Shown here: in pieces, positions 1-8,486 of the stretch
How the letters are laid out: each line of letters opens with the position of its first letter
Numbering within the stretch: position 1 is the first letter of the stretch
IMG/VR virus record: IMGVR_UViG_3300031958_000085
Location: 1 to 28,299 of that record
Source of the DNA: a virus
Length of the DNA: 28,299 bases
Reading direction: 5' to 3' (one strand)
The notes under the pieces: generated by a model
Database searches by the model: none
What the model was told of the DNA's origin: nothing
Seen by the model: the letters and a program-made list of their open reading frames with translations, nothing else
Program-made: the position numbers and the translations under genes

Positions 1-2
1 AT

Positions 3-107
3 TACATGATGTGTTACGACGCCGACAAAGATGGTGTTCCGCCAACTGACCAAATCGGTGGTGGCAACTCTGGCGGAGGCCGTGAGCCAAAACGCAGGTA
101 CGAATAA
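3..107 (+). CDS. C-terminal end of an unknown protein (5' truncated)
   Basis: An open frame enters from the left edge and stops at TAA 105-107, giving about 34 residues. The tail contains a DADKDG stretch, which resembles a DxDxDG calcium-binding loop, then a Gly/Ser/Asn-rich linker (GGGNSGGG) and a basic end (KRRYE). Codons are richer in G+C than in most of the window, much like the acidic gene at 27461-28126, which may mean high expression. The fragment is too short to assign a function; a virion protein with a flexible tail is possible. The next gene starts 18 bp downstream behind its own candidate promoter box. Confidence 0.6.
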   Translation, partial: YMMCYDADKDGVPPTDQIGGGNSGGGREPKRRYE

Positions 108-113
108 ATATAA

Positions 114-121
114 GTATATTT
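114..121 (+). promoter_or_regulatory. GTATATTT box, candidate phage promoter
   Basis: The octamer GTATATTT ends 4 nt before the ATG at 126. The same octamer lies 4-9 nt upstream of the starts at 3712, 9098 (minus) and 24247 (minus). I see no consistent second box upstream, so it would be a single-box promoter producing an almost leaderless mRNA. TATATTT also fits the Bacteroidota -7 consensus TAnnTTTG except for the final G. The role is inferred from position and recurrence only. Confidence 0.45.
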
Positions 122-125
122 CCAT

Positions 126-1004
126 ATGACTAATATTCCTAATAGAGCGATAGCAGAACATTTATCTAAAATGAGCTACTGTGTCAGCCTCAGTCCTGTG
201 GCTACTGTTCAATTCCCAAACAGGATCTCATATGCTAACTACCCATTTGTTAATAATCAGAAGCCACCAGGGGCTATATTAAGCTTTTTGTTGTTATTCA
301 GACACCTGAACAATGGAGAAGATAATACAGGAAACGATACAGAAAATACTTGTTGTCGTGCAGGGTTTGACCAAAATGACATAATAGTTAATAATAAGAT
401 CAGGTATATAATTAGCAACGTAAAGGATATAGATCAAAGGCTAAGTTACGATTTCAAATACGATTTGATACGATATAATACTATATATAACATGACACAA
501 GAAGATTTTGCAGTCGGTACTTACATATTTATTCCCGAATCTTATGTTTGGTATCTGAGTACTGAGCATCCTAATCGCACTGGGATGATAGTGAAGTTGC
601 AGGCTCGTACCGATAGTGGTAGTGGGAGGCCATTGCATAGTATTATAGGCACAAACGCCTTACCTAACCACATGTTAGTACTGGCTTGTATTGCCCTTCA
701 ATCTGGTTATTCCCAGTCGCTTGAAACTGTGAATGGTAATAACATTGAAATAGTTGACTTAGCATATATGCCTATACTATGCAGTGTTGATGAACAAATT
801 ATTAAAGACGTCATGTATAGTCATGGCTTTGTTTTGGAGTTTAGTTTGCCAATAGAGTTTGAGGTAAGGGATGTAGATCGAGTTAGAGTAATTAGTTACG
901 ACCGTGTACTTTTAGGGAATGCTTACTTTGCATCTAGTGGTGGGCCTGTTGCAAACTATATTGTACAGCCGTATCGTACTATTAGGTTTTTGAACGGGGC
1001 GTAG
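126..1004 (+). CDS. Hypothetical protein, 292 aa
   Basis: I do not recognise this family. The ATG at 126 is 4 nt after a GTATATTT box. The protein is mixed alpha/beta in character, with no signal peptide or clear membrane span; a short hydrophobic stretch (ILSFLLLF) lies near residue 51. An Asn/Asp/Thr-rich linker with a CC pair follows at about residues 64-78. The second half is rich in Tyr, Val and Ile, as expected of a beta-rich structural protein (for example YMPILCSVDEQ, then EFSLPIEFEVRDVDRVRV). It may head the plus-strand run that continues into the SNF2 ATPase. A virion role is plausible but unproven. Confidence 0.75.
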   Translation: MTNIPNRAIAEHLSKMSYCVSLSPVATVQFPNRISYANYPFVNNQKPPGAILSFLLLFRHLNNGEDNTGNDTENTCCRAGFDQNDIIVNNKIRYIISNVKDIDQRLSYDFKYDLIRYNTIYNMTQEDFAVGTYIFIPESYVWYLSTEHPNRTGMIVKLQARTDSGSGRPLHSIIGTNALPNHMLVLACIALQSGYSQSLETVNGNNIEIVDLAYMPILCSVDEQIIKDVMYSHGFVLEFSLPIEFEVRDVDRVRVISYDRVLLGNAYFASSGGPVANYIVQPYRTIRFLNGA

Positions 1005-1007
1005 AGT

Positions 1008-1070
1008 ATGACGGAACGTTGGCCAATTTTCTATACCTTGCGCCTGCGGGTGAGTATACAGGTGCCATGA
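1008..1070 (+). CDS. 20-codon leader ORF overlapping the SNF2 start by ATGA
   Basis: A short frame begins with ATG 3 nt after the stop of the 292-aa gene. It reads MTERWPIFYTLRLRVSIQVP and stops at TGA 1068-1070. The last four bases form ATGA with the in-frame ATG of the SNF2 gene at 1067, the same arrangement seen at 4437, 23729 and 25507 in this window. It may be a small coupled peptide or only a translational bridge that fills the gap between the two genes. No homology is recognisable at this length. Confidence 0.35.
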   Translation: MTERWPIFYTLRLRVSIQVP

Positions 1071-2884
1071 GCAGCATAGATACATCTAAGGCCGACCTCC
1101 TTCGGCAGGCCTTCTCGAAAATACCTGTAAAAGCAGTCAACTATTATCAAAACAAACCGTTGTATCTTACAGTAAATGTACAAGATAACATCTGCGCTAT
1201 AAGGCTTCCATATGTACATAATGCTAATACACAAGATTTTATCGTTATAAAGGATGCTCTCAAGAAGCATGGTTTTAAGTATAGTCCTGCGCCTGATAAT
1301 GTTTGGCGTGGGGACAAGCGTCAGTTTGCGCTCTTCGCGTCGCAATACTTTGATTATCTCAGCGTGGAGGCTCGCATCATAGCTTACGAGTTAGGTGCAA
1401 AGAATAGGTATATAGACGCTATCAACGAAAAACTGCAACAACTAGAAACGAATGCAAACGAAAGTTTAGATATACCCATCCCCGATAGTATAGCTAAGTC
1501 AGTCAGTAAGGATATTGAAATGGTTAAGGGTTTGATACCTAGTCTGCGAGATTATCAGGTAGAGGGTGTGAGGCATATTCTGTTAGCTTATAGCAATGGG
1601 AATAAAGGATTTCTGCTATGCGACGAACAAGGACTAGGTAAGACAGTACAAACTATTTCATTCCTGCTAGCAACATACCGTAAAGGCATGACAGTCGTCA
1701 TAATGACGCCTGACGTAATGATTCAAGAATGGTACGATAGAATTGTAGAATTTGACATACAGCGTTTTTTATTGACAAGAGTAACTTTAAAAAATCCGCT
1801 ACCACAAAGGATAAATATTATCAATTACGCTTCTCTTACAGCTAAGAGTAAGCTGCCCTCTCTTTTGAATCTACAACCAGACATTATAGTATTTGATGAA
1901 ATACAGAATTTAAAAAGTCTCAAATCCAAACGTGTTAAAAATGTAATGCCATTAGCTAGTAAGGCTAGATTTATTCTAGGGCTTACTGGGACGCTTGTTA
2001 AGAATAGGCCAGTAGAGGCTTACAATATATTGCGTTTGCTTGATATGTTGCCAAATGGAATAAAAGATGTAGTGAAGTTTATAAAGAATTTTGAAGGTGA
2101 GACAGCGGCGTACTATTACAGGACAGGTAATCATGCTCGTTATTATCGTACGATAGAAGCCGAAAAAGCATCTAGCCTTATAACTTATCTAAAGAGTACG
2201 CATCAATACATAAGGCGCTTAAAGAAGGAAGTGTTATCCGAGTTACCTGCTAAGAGTCGTATCTTTGTTAACATAGATATTGCTAATCCATCGGATACTA
2301 ATCTTATGGAAGCTATTAGTGAGGAAGCTAAGATTAAGAGTATGTTGGAAGCTAACCTTAAACTACCAAGAGACATCGCTTTGCGTATTTCTACCTATCG
2401 TCGCCTTATAGGCATTGAAAAAGCTCGTTGGGTTGTTAGCTATATACTAAATAAGTTTGATGGTAAAAATAAGTTTATTGTGTATGCCCATCATAACGAG
2501 GTTATAGATTATATTAAGATGAAGTTGTCAGAGGCATGGTCTGATTATGAGATTTATGTTATTGATGGTCGGGTTTCTAGGGCTGAGAGAGCTAGGGCGG
2601 TCGCTGCTTTCCAATCTAGCGCGGCCGAGAAAGCCATTATCATCGCTTCATTAGCTGTAGCCTCGGAGGGACTGACCCTAACCGCTACCGACGAAATAGT
2701 ATTTGCAGAAACAGATTGGGTACCAGCAACTATGCTACAAGCCGAAGACCGAATTCACCGTTTCTCACAAAAATCCAATAAATGTACCTACCACTACATA
2801 ATAGCTATTGGCACATTAGATCAATACATATATAATGTTATCAGACAAAAAGAACGCTACCTAAAATACATAAACACCCAATAA
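1067..2884 (+). CDS. SNF2-family helicase-like ATPase (superfamily 2)
   Basis: The protein is 605 aa from the ATG at 1067; a TTG at 1019 would add 16 residues. SF2/SNF2 motifs occur in order: Walker A GLGKT at about 189-193, a motif II variant DEIQ at 277-280 in place of DEAH/DEGH, motif III TGTLVKNRP, the RecA2 region starting FIVYAHHNEV, and motif VI QAEDRIHRFSQ at 558-568, close to the SNF2 consensus QAxxRxHRxGQ. The N-terminal 150 residues precede the ATPase core and may bind DNA. SNF2 proteins are dsDNA translocases that remodel protein-DNA complexes; phages including crAss-like ones carry them, probably for replication or recombination. The ATG overlaps a 20-codon ORF by ATGA, and the next gene starts 1 bp after the stop. 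Confidence 0.93.
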   Translation: MSSIDTSKADLLRQAFSKIPVKAVNYYQNKPLYLTVNVQDNICAIRLPYVHNANTQDFIVIKDALKKHGFKYSPAPDNVWRGDKRQFALFASQYFDYLSVEARIIAYELGAKNRYIDAINEKLQQLETNANESLDIPIPDSIAKSVSKDIEMVKGLIPSLRDYQVEGVRHILLAYSNGNKGFLLCDEQGLGKTVQTISFLLATYRKGMTVVIMTPDVMIQEWYDRIVEFDIQRFLLTRVTLKNPLPQRINIINYASLTAKSKLPSLLNLQPDIIVFDEIQNLKSLKSKRVKNVMPLASKARFILGLTGTLVKNRPVEAYNILRLLDMLPNGIKDVVKFIKNFEGETAAYYYRTGNHARYYRTIEAEKASSLITYLKSTHQYIRRLKKEVLSELPAKSRIFVNIDIANPSDTNLMEAISEEAKIKSMLEANLKLPRDIALRISTYRRLIGIEKARWVVSYILNKFDGKNKFIVYAHHNEVIDYIKMKLSEAWSDYEIYVIDGRVSRAERARAVAAFQSSAAEKAIIIASLAVASEGLTLTATDEIVFAETDWVPATMLQAEDRIHRFSQKSNKCTYHYIIAIGTLDQYIYNVIRQKERYLKYINTQ

Positions 2885-2885
2885 T

Positions 2886-3689
2886 ATGATTACACAATTG
2901 GGATATAAAGTTATATTGTATAAAAATCTCAGTATCGATAAACCTATAAAAACTAACTTACTTGTAAAAGAAAACATAAAAACATTATTGGACATACACA
3001 AAAACTTTAGTTATTACGATTTAGTAAATGTGTATGGGATTTTGAATGAGAGATGGTCGCCTCAAGTTAGGAATCAGTTTTCGGAAAGATACTTAGACTT
3101 AGGTATAATAGAGCAAAAAAACGGCAAAATTAGACTCACACATCATGCACTCAAGATTGGTATAGAATACCTCATAATATACGGAATAGTAAGAACCTGT
3201 ACTGATACCACACTAAATACCTATATAGAAAATCAAATAAGCAAGAGCACTGGGAAAGGAGTTAGTCTAAATGGAACAGCTATGATGCAGTTTTTGCATC
3301 TCATGGGTCTGACATACGATGAGTCGTATGAATACGATTTTTATGTAGATTTGATAGCTAACATTGTTAATTCGCTGCATACTCCATATCGTCCATTAGC
3401 GAGTAAAATGAGATTAGGTAATAATCAGTTGGTAGAGGCGTTGTACTTGTATAACCGTCTGCGATTTTGGGTATCGAGTAAAGATATAAAGACCGATCTT
3501 GTCACACAGCTGTTATTAAACGGTATGCTAGACTATAAGCATAGTGATGGATTAGACTTATTTAGACTCAATAGTTCAGGACAAGCATTTGTCACACACA
3601 AATACGCTCTTAAAATCCATAACATAGTTTATGGAAGACAAAAGGTAGAGGTACCCACATTCTTTGTTTATGACTATGTACTACTTTAG
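2886..3689 (+). CDS. Hypothetical protein, 267 aa, possible winged-helix N-terminal domain
   Basis: The ATG follows the SNF2 stop by 1 bp, so the two are very probably co-transcribed. I do not recognise the full-length family. Residues about 40-80 look like a winged helix: two short helices, then a segment with SERYLDLGIIEQKNGKIRLT, which has the shape of a recognition helix followed by a beta wing. This pattern is common in phage and archaeal DNA-binding proteins. The rest is mostly helical with no catalytic motif I can see. Direct coupling to a SNF2 translocase makes a DNA-binding partner role reasonable, but that is inference. Confidence 0.75.
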   Translation: MITQLGYKVILYKNLSIDKPIKTNLLVKENIKTLLDIHKNFSYYDLVNVYGILNERWSPQVRNQFSERYLDLGIIEQKNGKIRLTHHALKIGIEYLIIYGIVRTCTDTTLNTYIENQISKSTGKGVSLNGTAMMQFLHLMGLTYDESYEYDFYVDLIANIVNSLHTPYRPLASKMRLGNNQLVEALYLYNRLRFWVSSKDIKTDLVTQLLLNGMLDYKHSDGLDLFRLNSSGQAFVTHKYALKIHNIVYGRQKVEVPTFFVYDYVLL

Positions 3690-3698
3690 AGAATATTA

Positions 3699-3706
3699 GT
3701 ATATTT
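3699..3706 (+). promoter_or_regulatory. GTATATTT box, candidate phage promoter
   Basis: This octamer ends 5 nt before the ATG at 3712, in the 22-bp gap after the 267-aa gene. It would allow the 3712-5102 pair to be expressed apart from the SNF2 genes. An overlapping out-of-frame ATG at 3707 does not open a useful frame. Confidence 0.45.
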
Positions 3707-3711
3707 ATGGC

Positions 3712-4440
3712 ATGCCAGGATATCTCTTCTACTATCATAGACAGACTCCAACGATTAAACTGCCCAACTTACATGAGATTTTAAATAATTCTGGTAATCA
3801 CAGCATTATTACGTACGAACGAGTTAAGGATTTTGGTATTGTCCCGTTTTTATTTGTTGAGGGTATGCCACCTAATCCACACTATGATCTTGTATCAAAG
3901 GTCAAAGAACATCTAAAAAAACAAAATGTAGAACCAGAAAAGATAAAGGTTATAACCTACCAAAGGGATGAACTATATCAATACAGCCAGTCTCGTATCC
4001 CTTGGCATTACATAGGACCTAAACTTGTAAAACAAAAAATAAATATAGAGCAAATAAACAAGAGGGTAGATAAGATTACTTTAGACAAGGCAGAGGTGGT
4101 CTTTTTAGAAAGTAGTAAGGCGGGGAAAGAACTATTAGGGCATCTAACGGGAAAAGACGTGGACGCGGTAGAGATGTTGAAATTCTTCTTAGATAGAACG
4201 TCTCAGAAACTAAAAATGGATGTGCCAATAAAAGACTACGACTTACTTTATGATATGCTGTACGACGTATACGAATACTATATATGGTATGGTGTAAGAA
4301 GTGAAATAGATAACTTCCATACTCTTATAGAAAACTTTTATCGTTACTACTTGCTCAATAAACTGACCAAAGTTGTAGGATTATACTGGTTAGACACCTA
4401 CTACGACCCAAGCTCGTTAGTAACCCAAATCCAACTATGA
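3712..4440 (+). CDS. Hypothetical protein, 242 aa
   Basis: I do not recognise this protein. The start is the ATG at 3712, preceded by a GTATATTT box. The N-terminal third is mixed alpha/beta (MPGYLFYYHRQTPTIKLPN, then a segment with HEILNN), and the middle is Lys-rich. The last 90 residues are helical and very rich in Tyr and Asp (YDLLYDMLYDVYEYYIWYG), which suggests a packed helical bundle. There is no signal peptide. The stop overlaps the next start by ATGA, so the two genes are probably translated together and may form a complex. Confidence 0.75.
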   Translation: MPGYLFYYHRQTPTIKLPNLHEILNNSGNHSIITYERVKDFGIVPFLFVEGMPPNPHYDLVSKVKEHLKKQNVEPEKIKVITYQRDELYQYSQSRIPWHYIGPKLVKQKINIEQINKRVDKITLDKAEVVFLESSKAGKELLGHLTGKDVDAVEMLKFFLDRTSQKLKMDVPIKDYDLLYDMLYDVYEYYIWYGVRSEIDNFHTLIENFYRYYLLNKLTKVVGLYWLDTYYDPSSLVTQIQL

Positions 4441-5102
4441 CGGCGCTGCTACCCGAAGAAATCTTCGTAAAATTTGTAGACTCAGATAGTTTCATCATAC
4501 CATATAGTCTAAAGGATCTAGGCCAGCTGCTCAAGTCCAAACAGAATATAACAACAAAGTTTGCGAATTCTCTAAATACAGACATGTATAACTTTCTGAA
4601 CAACTACTTTGATTTAGAGCATGCTGATCAGGTTACAGTAGGACAGGTAACTAGAAAGCTATATGGTTACAAAACGGGTGTATATTATATTTTTATGACT
4701 TTCTTCGTGAGTTACTATTATCGCTCTTATTATAGCATACCTCATGCTTCTGTATTCTTGAAATATAACATTGGATTGGAAGAAGCACTTTTGTTTTGGC
4801 CTAATATAGTCTGCAAAACTGTGGATATCAGAAAAAATATGTTAAACGCTCTCGGGACTAATCAGCTAATAAGTACTATAAGAAAAGTAGATTACTATCT
4901 TATCAAAGAAGTAGACGAGCTTATAGATGTCAGGAAGTTACTTGGACTCGGCAGTCAGGAGGTACTTAACAAGATAGCTAAGTACGATCAAGCACTCGCA
5001 ATAGCCTTCGTAACTCAAGCACTGGCTTATAAAATACTATTGGATATGGATAAAAAAATAGATACATTGCTCGGCCTCGATGTTTATAAAAATGTAGATT
5101 AA
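4437..5102 (+). CDS. Hypothetical protein, 221 aa
   Basis: The ATG lies inside the previous gene's terminal ATGA. The product is not recognisable. It appears largely helical, with an aromatic hydrophobic stretch near residues 85-100 (YYIFMTFFVSYYYRSYYS) that might pack inside the protein or touch a membrane, and a regular amphipathic C-terminal third (IDVRKLLGLGSQEVLNKIAK). It ends the plus-strand run. The stop is only 2 bp from the stop of the opposing 495-aa gene, with no terminator hairpin between them. Confidence 0.75.
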   Translation: MTALLPEEIFVKFVDSDSFIIPYSLKDLGQLLKSKQNITTKFANSLNTDMYNFLNNYFDLEHADQVTVGQVTRKLYGYKTGVYYIFMTFFVSYYYRSYYSIPHASVFLKYNIGLEEALLFWPNIVCKTVDIRKNMLNALGTNQLISTIRKVDYYLIKEVDELIDVRKLLGLGSQEVLNKIAKYDQALAIAFVTQALAYKILLDMDKKIDTLLGLDVYKNVD

Positions 5103-5104
5103 AT

Positions 5105-6592
5105 CTATAAGCTATCAAAAAATTTTTGTTCTTCTCTAAGTATCCTATTGTATATATCACCTATTGATTTAAATTTGTTATCTATATAGTCAGTCACTAT
5201 GTTTAGTCTTCTCTGTAATCTATTAATTTTTCTAGTAATCTCGTTATTTGCGTTATTTGTATCCATATAACTTCTGTATCTATTTATAATCTCCGCATGA
5301 GTATCCAACAAAAAGCGGGCTTTGCAAAAGTTCCACACCATTTGTAAGGGGTTTTCATAATCTCTATAATTTGAACGGTCAACTATTCTCTTCATATCTC
5401 TGATATAGCTAATACCTAATTTTAAGATTTGGAAGAAAGGTTCTTTTCTTATCTCTTCTGTGAAACGTTTTATGACTTTTTTATAGAATAAGCTTTCTTC
5501 ATTGTTTTCTATATTACTCAGTCTTCTTAGAGCCTGATTTATAGTTTCGCTGTCGTGTTTGCGATTTTGTACTTCCATAGCTAGGTATAGTAAAAGTATA
5601 TAGAATGCTGTTGGAACGTATAGTACGGCGTACCAGCCTTCTTTGAAGACCTGTTGTGTTTGGGCGTCGATTTGTAGTTTCAGCGCTTTGCATGCGCATT
5701 CTGGGTGCAAGGTATATCCTTCGTTAGTGTAACCACTCCCTCCTACTACACCTGCAAAACCACCATATAACGAATGCCGCCATAAATGAAAAGAATAAAC
5801 CGAGTATCTGTAATCGTCTATTCGTGGGCCGTAGTAGCTACGAATAGTATCGTAAGTTACACCAGAATGTGAAACCGTCGGATAATAACTAATAGATATA
5901 ATGATGTAGTCAGCTATATCGAGGTCAAAGACACTTTTATATATACCACGGTCGTAATGGAAATATGATGCTATGCCGAACTGAGTGCCAGAATGTAATC
6001 TATTAACGAATAATTCTCTTTCTCTCGCCATATTTAATATAAGCTGATTACGATGTGGGACATTACCCTGATCTGCAAAAAGGTGCTGAGCACCACCTTC
6101 ATTGCGCAAAATGAGTAAAACAGAGTATAAGAGATGTGGCTTTGAAAACACATAATCTATAATATTGCGGATGTTGGTTAATTCTGTAATACTACTTGCT
6201 GGAGGATTAGGTGGTTCGAGACCCTCCATCAGTATGTTCGTAATAGAGCTTTGAGGGTCTGGGCGCGCAACAAGCGCATTATTGCGTATAAGCTCATGTG
6301 TAACAGCTCCATAACCGTTACCATACTTAGTTGTACTATTACTTAATGTTGTCAAGTCAGGTCTAACAAAAAAATCAGCTCTCGGCGCTAAAAATATTTC
6401 ATCAACACCTTTGATTAAGAAGTTAGAAGCAGAAGAATCCCTAAGGCATAATTTGGCATCTCTGTGCTGTAATAGATCACCATAAGTTATGTTAAAAACT
6501 TTACCACTACATGCATTATTCGTAGCAAGATACACTGTATAATTTTTGACCGAAGAATTCCCATTACTAATAGCAATATTTTGTAATATCAT
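5105..6592 (-). CDS. Hypothetical protein, 495 aa, downstream of large terminase
   Basis: The ATG at 6592-6590 lies 5 bp after the terminase stop, so it belongs to the tail-tube/terminase operon. Genes directly after TerL often encode the portal, and about 500 aa is a typical portal length, but I see no portal signature and do not call it one. The N-terminal 300 residues are beta-rich and Asn/Ser/Tyr-rich. A Gly-rich stretch (GGFAGVVGGSGYTNEGY) precedes a short CAC pair. A hydrophobic segment follows at about 330-350 (AVLYVPTAFYILLLYLAMEV). The last 130 residues are charged helices, probably coiled coil (ITRKINRLQRRLNIVTDYI). A virion protein is the best guess from context. Confidence 0.75.
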   Translation of the reverse strand: MILQNIAISNGNSSVKNYTVYLATNNACSGKVFNITYGDLLQHRDAKLCLRDSSASNFLIKGVDEIFLAPRADFFVRPDLTTLSNSTTKYGNGYGAVTHELIRNNALVARPDPQSSITNILMEGLEPPNPPASSITELTNIRNIIDYVFSKPHLLYSVLLILRNEGGAQHLFADQGNVPHRNQLILNMARERELFVNRLHSGTQFGIASYFHYDRGIYKSVFDLDIADYIIISISYYPTVSHSGVTYDTIRSYYGPRIDDYRYSVYSFHLWRHSLYGGFAGVVGGSGYTNEGYTLHPECACKALKLQIDAQTQQVFKEGWYAVLYVPTAFYILLLYLAMEVQNRKHDSETINQALRRLSNIENNEESLFYKKVIKRFTEEIRKEPFFQILKLGISYIRDMKRIVDRSNYRDYENPLQMVWNFCKARFLLDTHAEIINRYRSYMDTNNANNEITRKINRLQRRLNIVTDYIDNKFKSIGDIYNRILREEQKFFDSL

Positions 6593-6597
6593 AGTAG

Positions 6598-8286
6598 CTA
6601 ACTCATTTTGAAAACAAAATCGGTAGGTTTGACATATCCTGCTAAGTTCATTTGACGATATAGTTTGTTTTTATAGTTTTGTATTTCTTCTTTTATAATT
6701 GTATTTATAGCTTTACCTTTAGCCACTAAATCTAATAAAACATAGTGAACAGAGGCTACAGCATCGGCTATGTCTTTGGAGGAATTAGGCGAATGATCTA
6801 TTTTGGGTTTGAAACTAGCGCCTACAATCTTATAACGCAAATTAGAAAGCTCGTCTATCAAAAGTTGATTTCTAGTTATGTTTATTGTCCTATCTATGAT
6901 AGCTTTCTTTAAGCTAAAATATATGCTTGGGTTTTGGTCTACAGATATTGTTTGAGTTTTGATTCTAGTCTTTATAGCGATATCTTGAAGTAGTTTATAG
7001 GATTGGTATGTATCGGAAGTTACAATGGATATTTGCCTTTGCTGGGCTATTTGTGTTATTAAGCCCTCTATGAGGTGCATAGGTATGTCGTCCCCTTCGT
7101 TGTGGATACCGAAAGCTACAGGGATGTAGATAGTGTTTTCGTCGTACCAGTAACCTATGGCTATACCAGTGTTGTCCCCACGTATAGATGTGTCTATATG
7201 TACAGCTAGAGCCCTATCAACGGGTAACGCTGATAGTATAGGTTCCAGTATAGTATCCATTTGCATTATACTTACCAAATCGTTAGTAACACGCGGAAGG
7301 TTCATAACTGTGCTAACCATTTCGCGTGTGAAAAGCGAGTTTGGAGGCCTTACACTAACACCAGCTAACGATATCAATGCCTCGTAGATATTAGTATTAA
7401 ACTCTTTCTCAAACTCTTTGGGCACCTCTATGATACGTTCAGGTTCGTACTTGCTTAGTTCCTCAGGTGGCACATCCTCCTTATCACCTATTATCTTAGG
7501 CTCTCCTAAAATGCCGCCCGTATAAACCCAAATAGCACCTTTCTTAAAGAACAGCCCCGTATGCGCTTTGGCTTCCCACTGCGATATACGAACTGTATAA
7601 AAATCTTCAGCTCTGTGCCCTAAAAAATCTACAACACTACCCTCGTAAGAGGCAGAAGTGTCTATAATAATATTACCTAAATAGTCTTTAGCGGCTAAAA
7701 ATCTGGATTTGAAACGATTATAAGCTTGCTCTAATTTAAACCTTATCACTCCCTCGTTGACAAAGTTGGCTTCCGAAAAAACATAAAAAATCACATCACC
7801 ACCTATGGAAGAGTTGCTCTTGGAACCATCAGCTTGAAAATCTATAGGAATTGGCTTCAAATCTTTTTCTAATCGTAGCTCTCTAACCTCTTGAAATAAA
7901 TCATGATTCTCAAATACTTCCTTAACATACTCTAAAAACTCAATACGAGATTTTTCTATCTTGACATGGAAAAAAACGAATTGAATAGGCTTTGTTATGA
8001 ATAAGTTAAATGCTTTCAAATCTTTTAGACAGAGTATCTTATATGCAGTGTATAACGCTGCGATTTTTGAAACAGTAGACTTACCAGTCCCGATAGCACC
8101 AGTTAGAAGGATATAATTATGGGCAGTGTGTATCGGGTCGGGGAAAAGCTCGCGTAGGTGTCTCATCCATGCCGGATAGATAGAACCTTCTAAACCCAGA
8201 CGAGCTATAAACTCGTCTATTGTAAGTGGCATGTTAAAGAAACCAGCTCTCTTAGCCTCCTCAACTAGTGCTGTGTCAAAAAGCAT
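6598..8286 (-). CDS. terL: Terminase large subunit (packaging ATPase-nuclease)
   Basis: The protein is 562 aa from the ATG at 8286; a GTG at 8292 would add two residues. The ATPase domain has Walker A GAIGTGKST at about 63-71 and a Walker B-like strand FYVFSEANF, in which Ser replaces the usual Asp before the catalytic Glu. The C-terminal RNase-H-like nuclease shows the expected acidic triad context: VHIDTSIRGDNTG, then IVTSDTYQSY, then SSKDIADAVASV. Terminase docks on the portal, cuts concatemeric DNA and pumps it into the prohead. The start overlaps the end of the small HTH gene, which fits the usual small-large terminase order. Confidence 0.93.
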   Translation of the reverse strand: MLFDTALVEEAKRAGFFNMPLTIDEFIARLGLEGSIYPAWMRHLRELFPDPIHTAHNYILLTGAIGTGKSTVSKIAALYTAYKILCLKDLKAFNLFITKPIQFVFFHVKIEKSRIEFLEYVKEVFENHDLFQEVRELRLEKDLKPIPIDFQADGSKSNSSIGGDVIFYVFSEANFVNEGVIRFKLEQAYNRFKSRFLAAKDYLGNIIIDTSASYEGSVVDFLGHRAEDFYTVRISQWEAKAHTGLFFKKGAIWVYTGGILGEPKIIGDKEDVPPEELSKYEPERIIEVPKEFEKEFNTNIYEALISLAGVSVRPPNSLFTREMVSTVMNLPRVTNDLVSIMQMDTILEPILSALPVDRALAVHIDTSIRGDNTGIAIGYWYDENTIYIPVAFGIHNEGDDIPMHLIEGLITQIAQQRQISIVTSDTYQSYKLLQDIAIKTRIKTQTISVDQNPSIYFSLKKAIIDRTINITRNQLLIDELSNLRYKIVGASFKPKIDHSPNSSKDIADAVASVHYVLLDLVAKGKAINTIIKEEIQNYKNKLYRQMNLAGYVKPTDFVFKMS

Positions 8287-8485
8287 ACCCACTCTGCTCT
8301 AACGATGTAACAAACGCTTTGATATGATGTACGATGTCCCTTCTGATAAATATAGTGCTCCCCTCGCGATAATGAGGTATACTATATAACTTAATAACTT
8401 CATCTATCTTATGGACAGGCATACCTAACATTCTAGATGCTTCGTAATTAGTGATGTACTTAGGTTCTGGTTGTATAATGTCCAT
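8276..8485 (-). CDS. Small helix-turn-helix protein, candidate small terminase subunit
   Basis: The product is 69 aa, starting at the ATG at 8485, 1 bp after the tail tube stop. It reads like a MerR/excisionase-type HTH: ITNYEASRMLGMPVHKIDEV forms the turn-helix, followed by a short wing region (IPHYREGSTIFIRRD) and a closing helix. Its end overlaps the terminase start by 11 bp or more. Position directly before terL and a DNA-binding fold fit a small terminase subunit that recognises DNA for packaging, but it is short for one. A minimal transcription regulator or excisionase is an alternative. Confidence 0.7.
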   Translation of the reverse strand: MDIIQPEPKYITNYEASRMLGMPVHKIDEVIKLYSIPHYREGSTIFIRRDIVHHIKAFVTSLEQSGYAF

Positions 8486-8486
8486 A

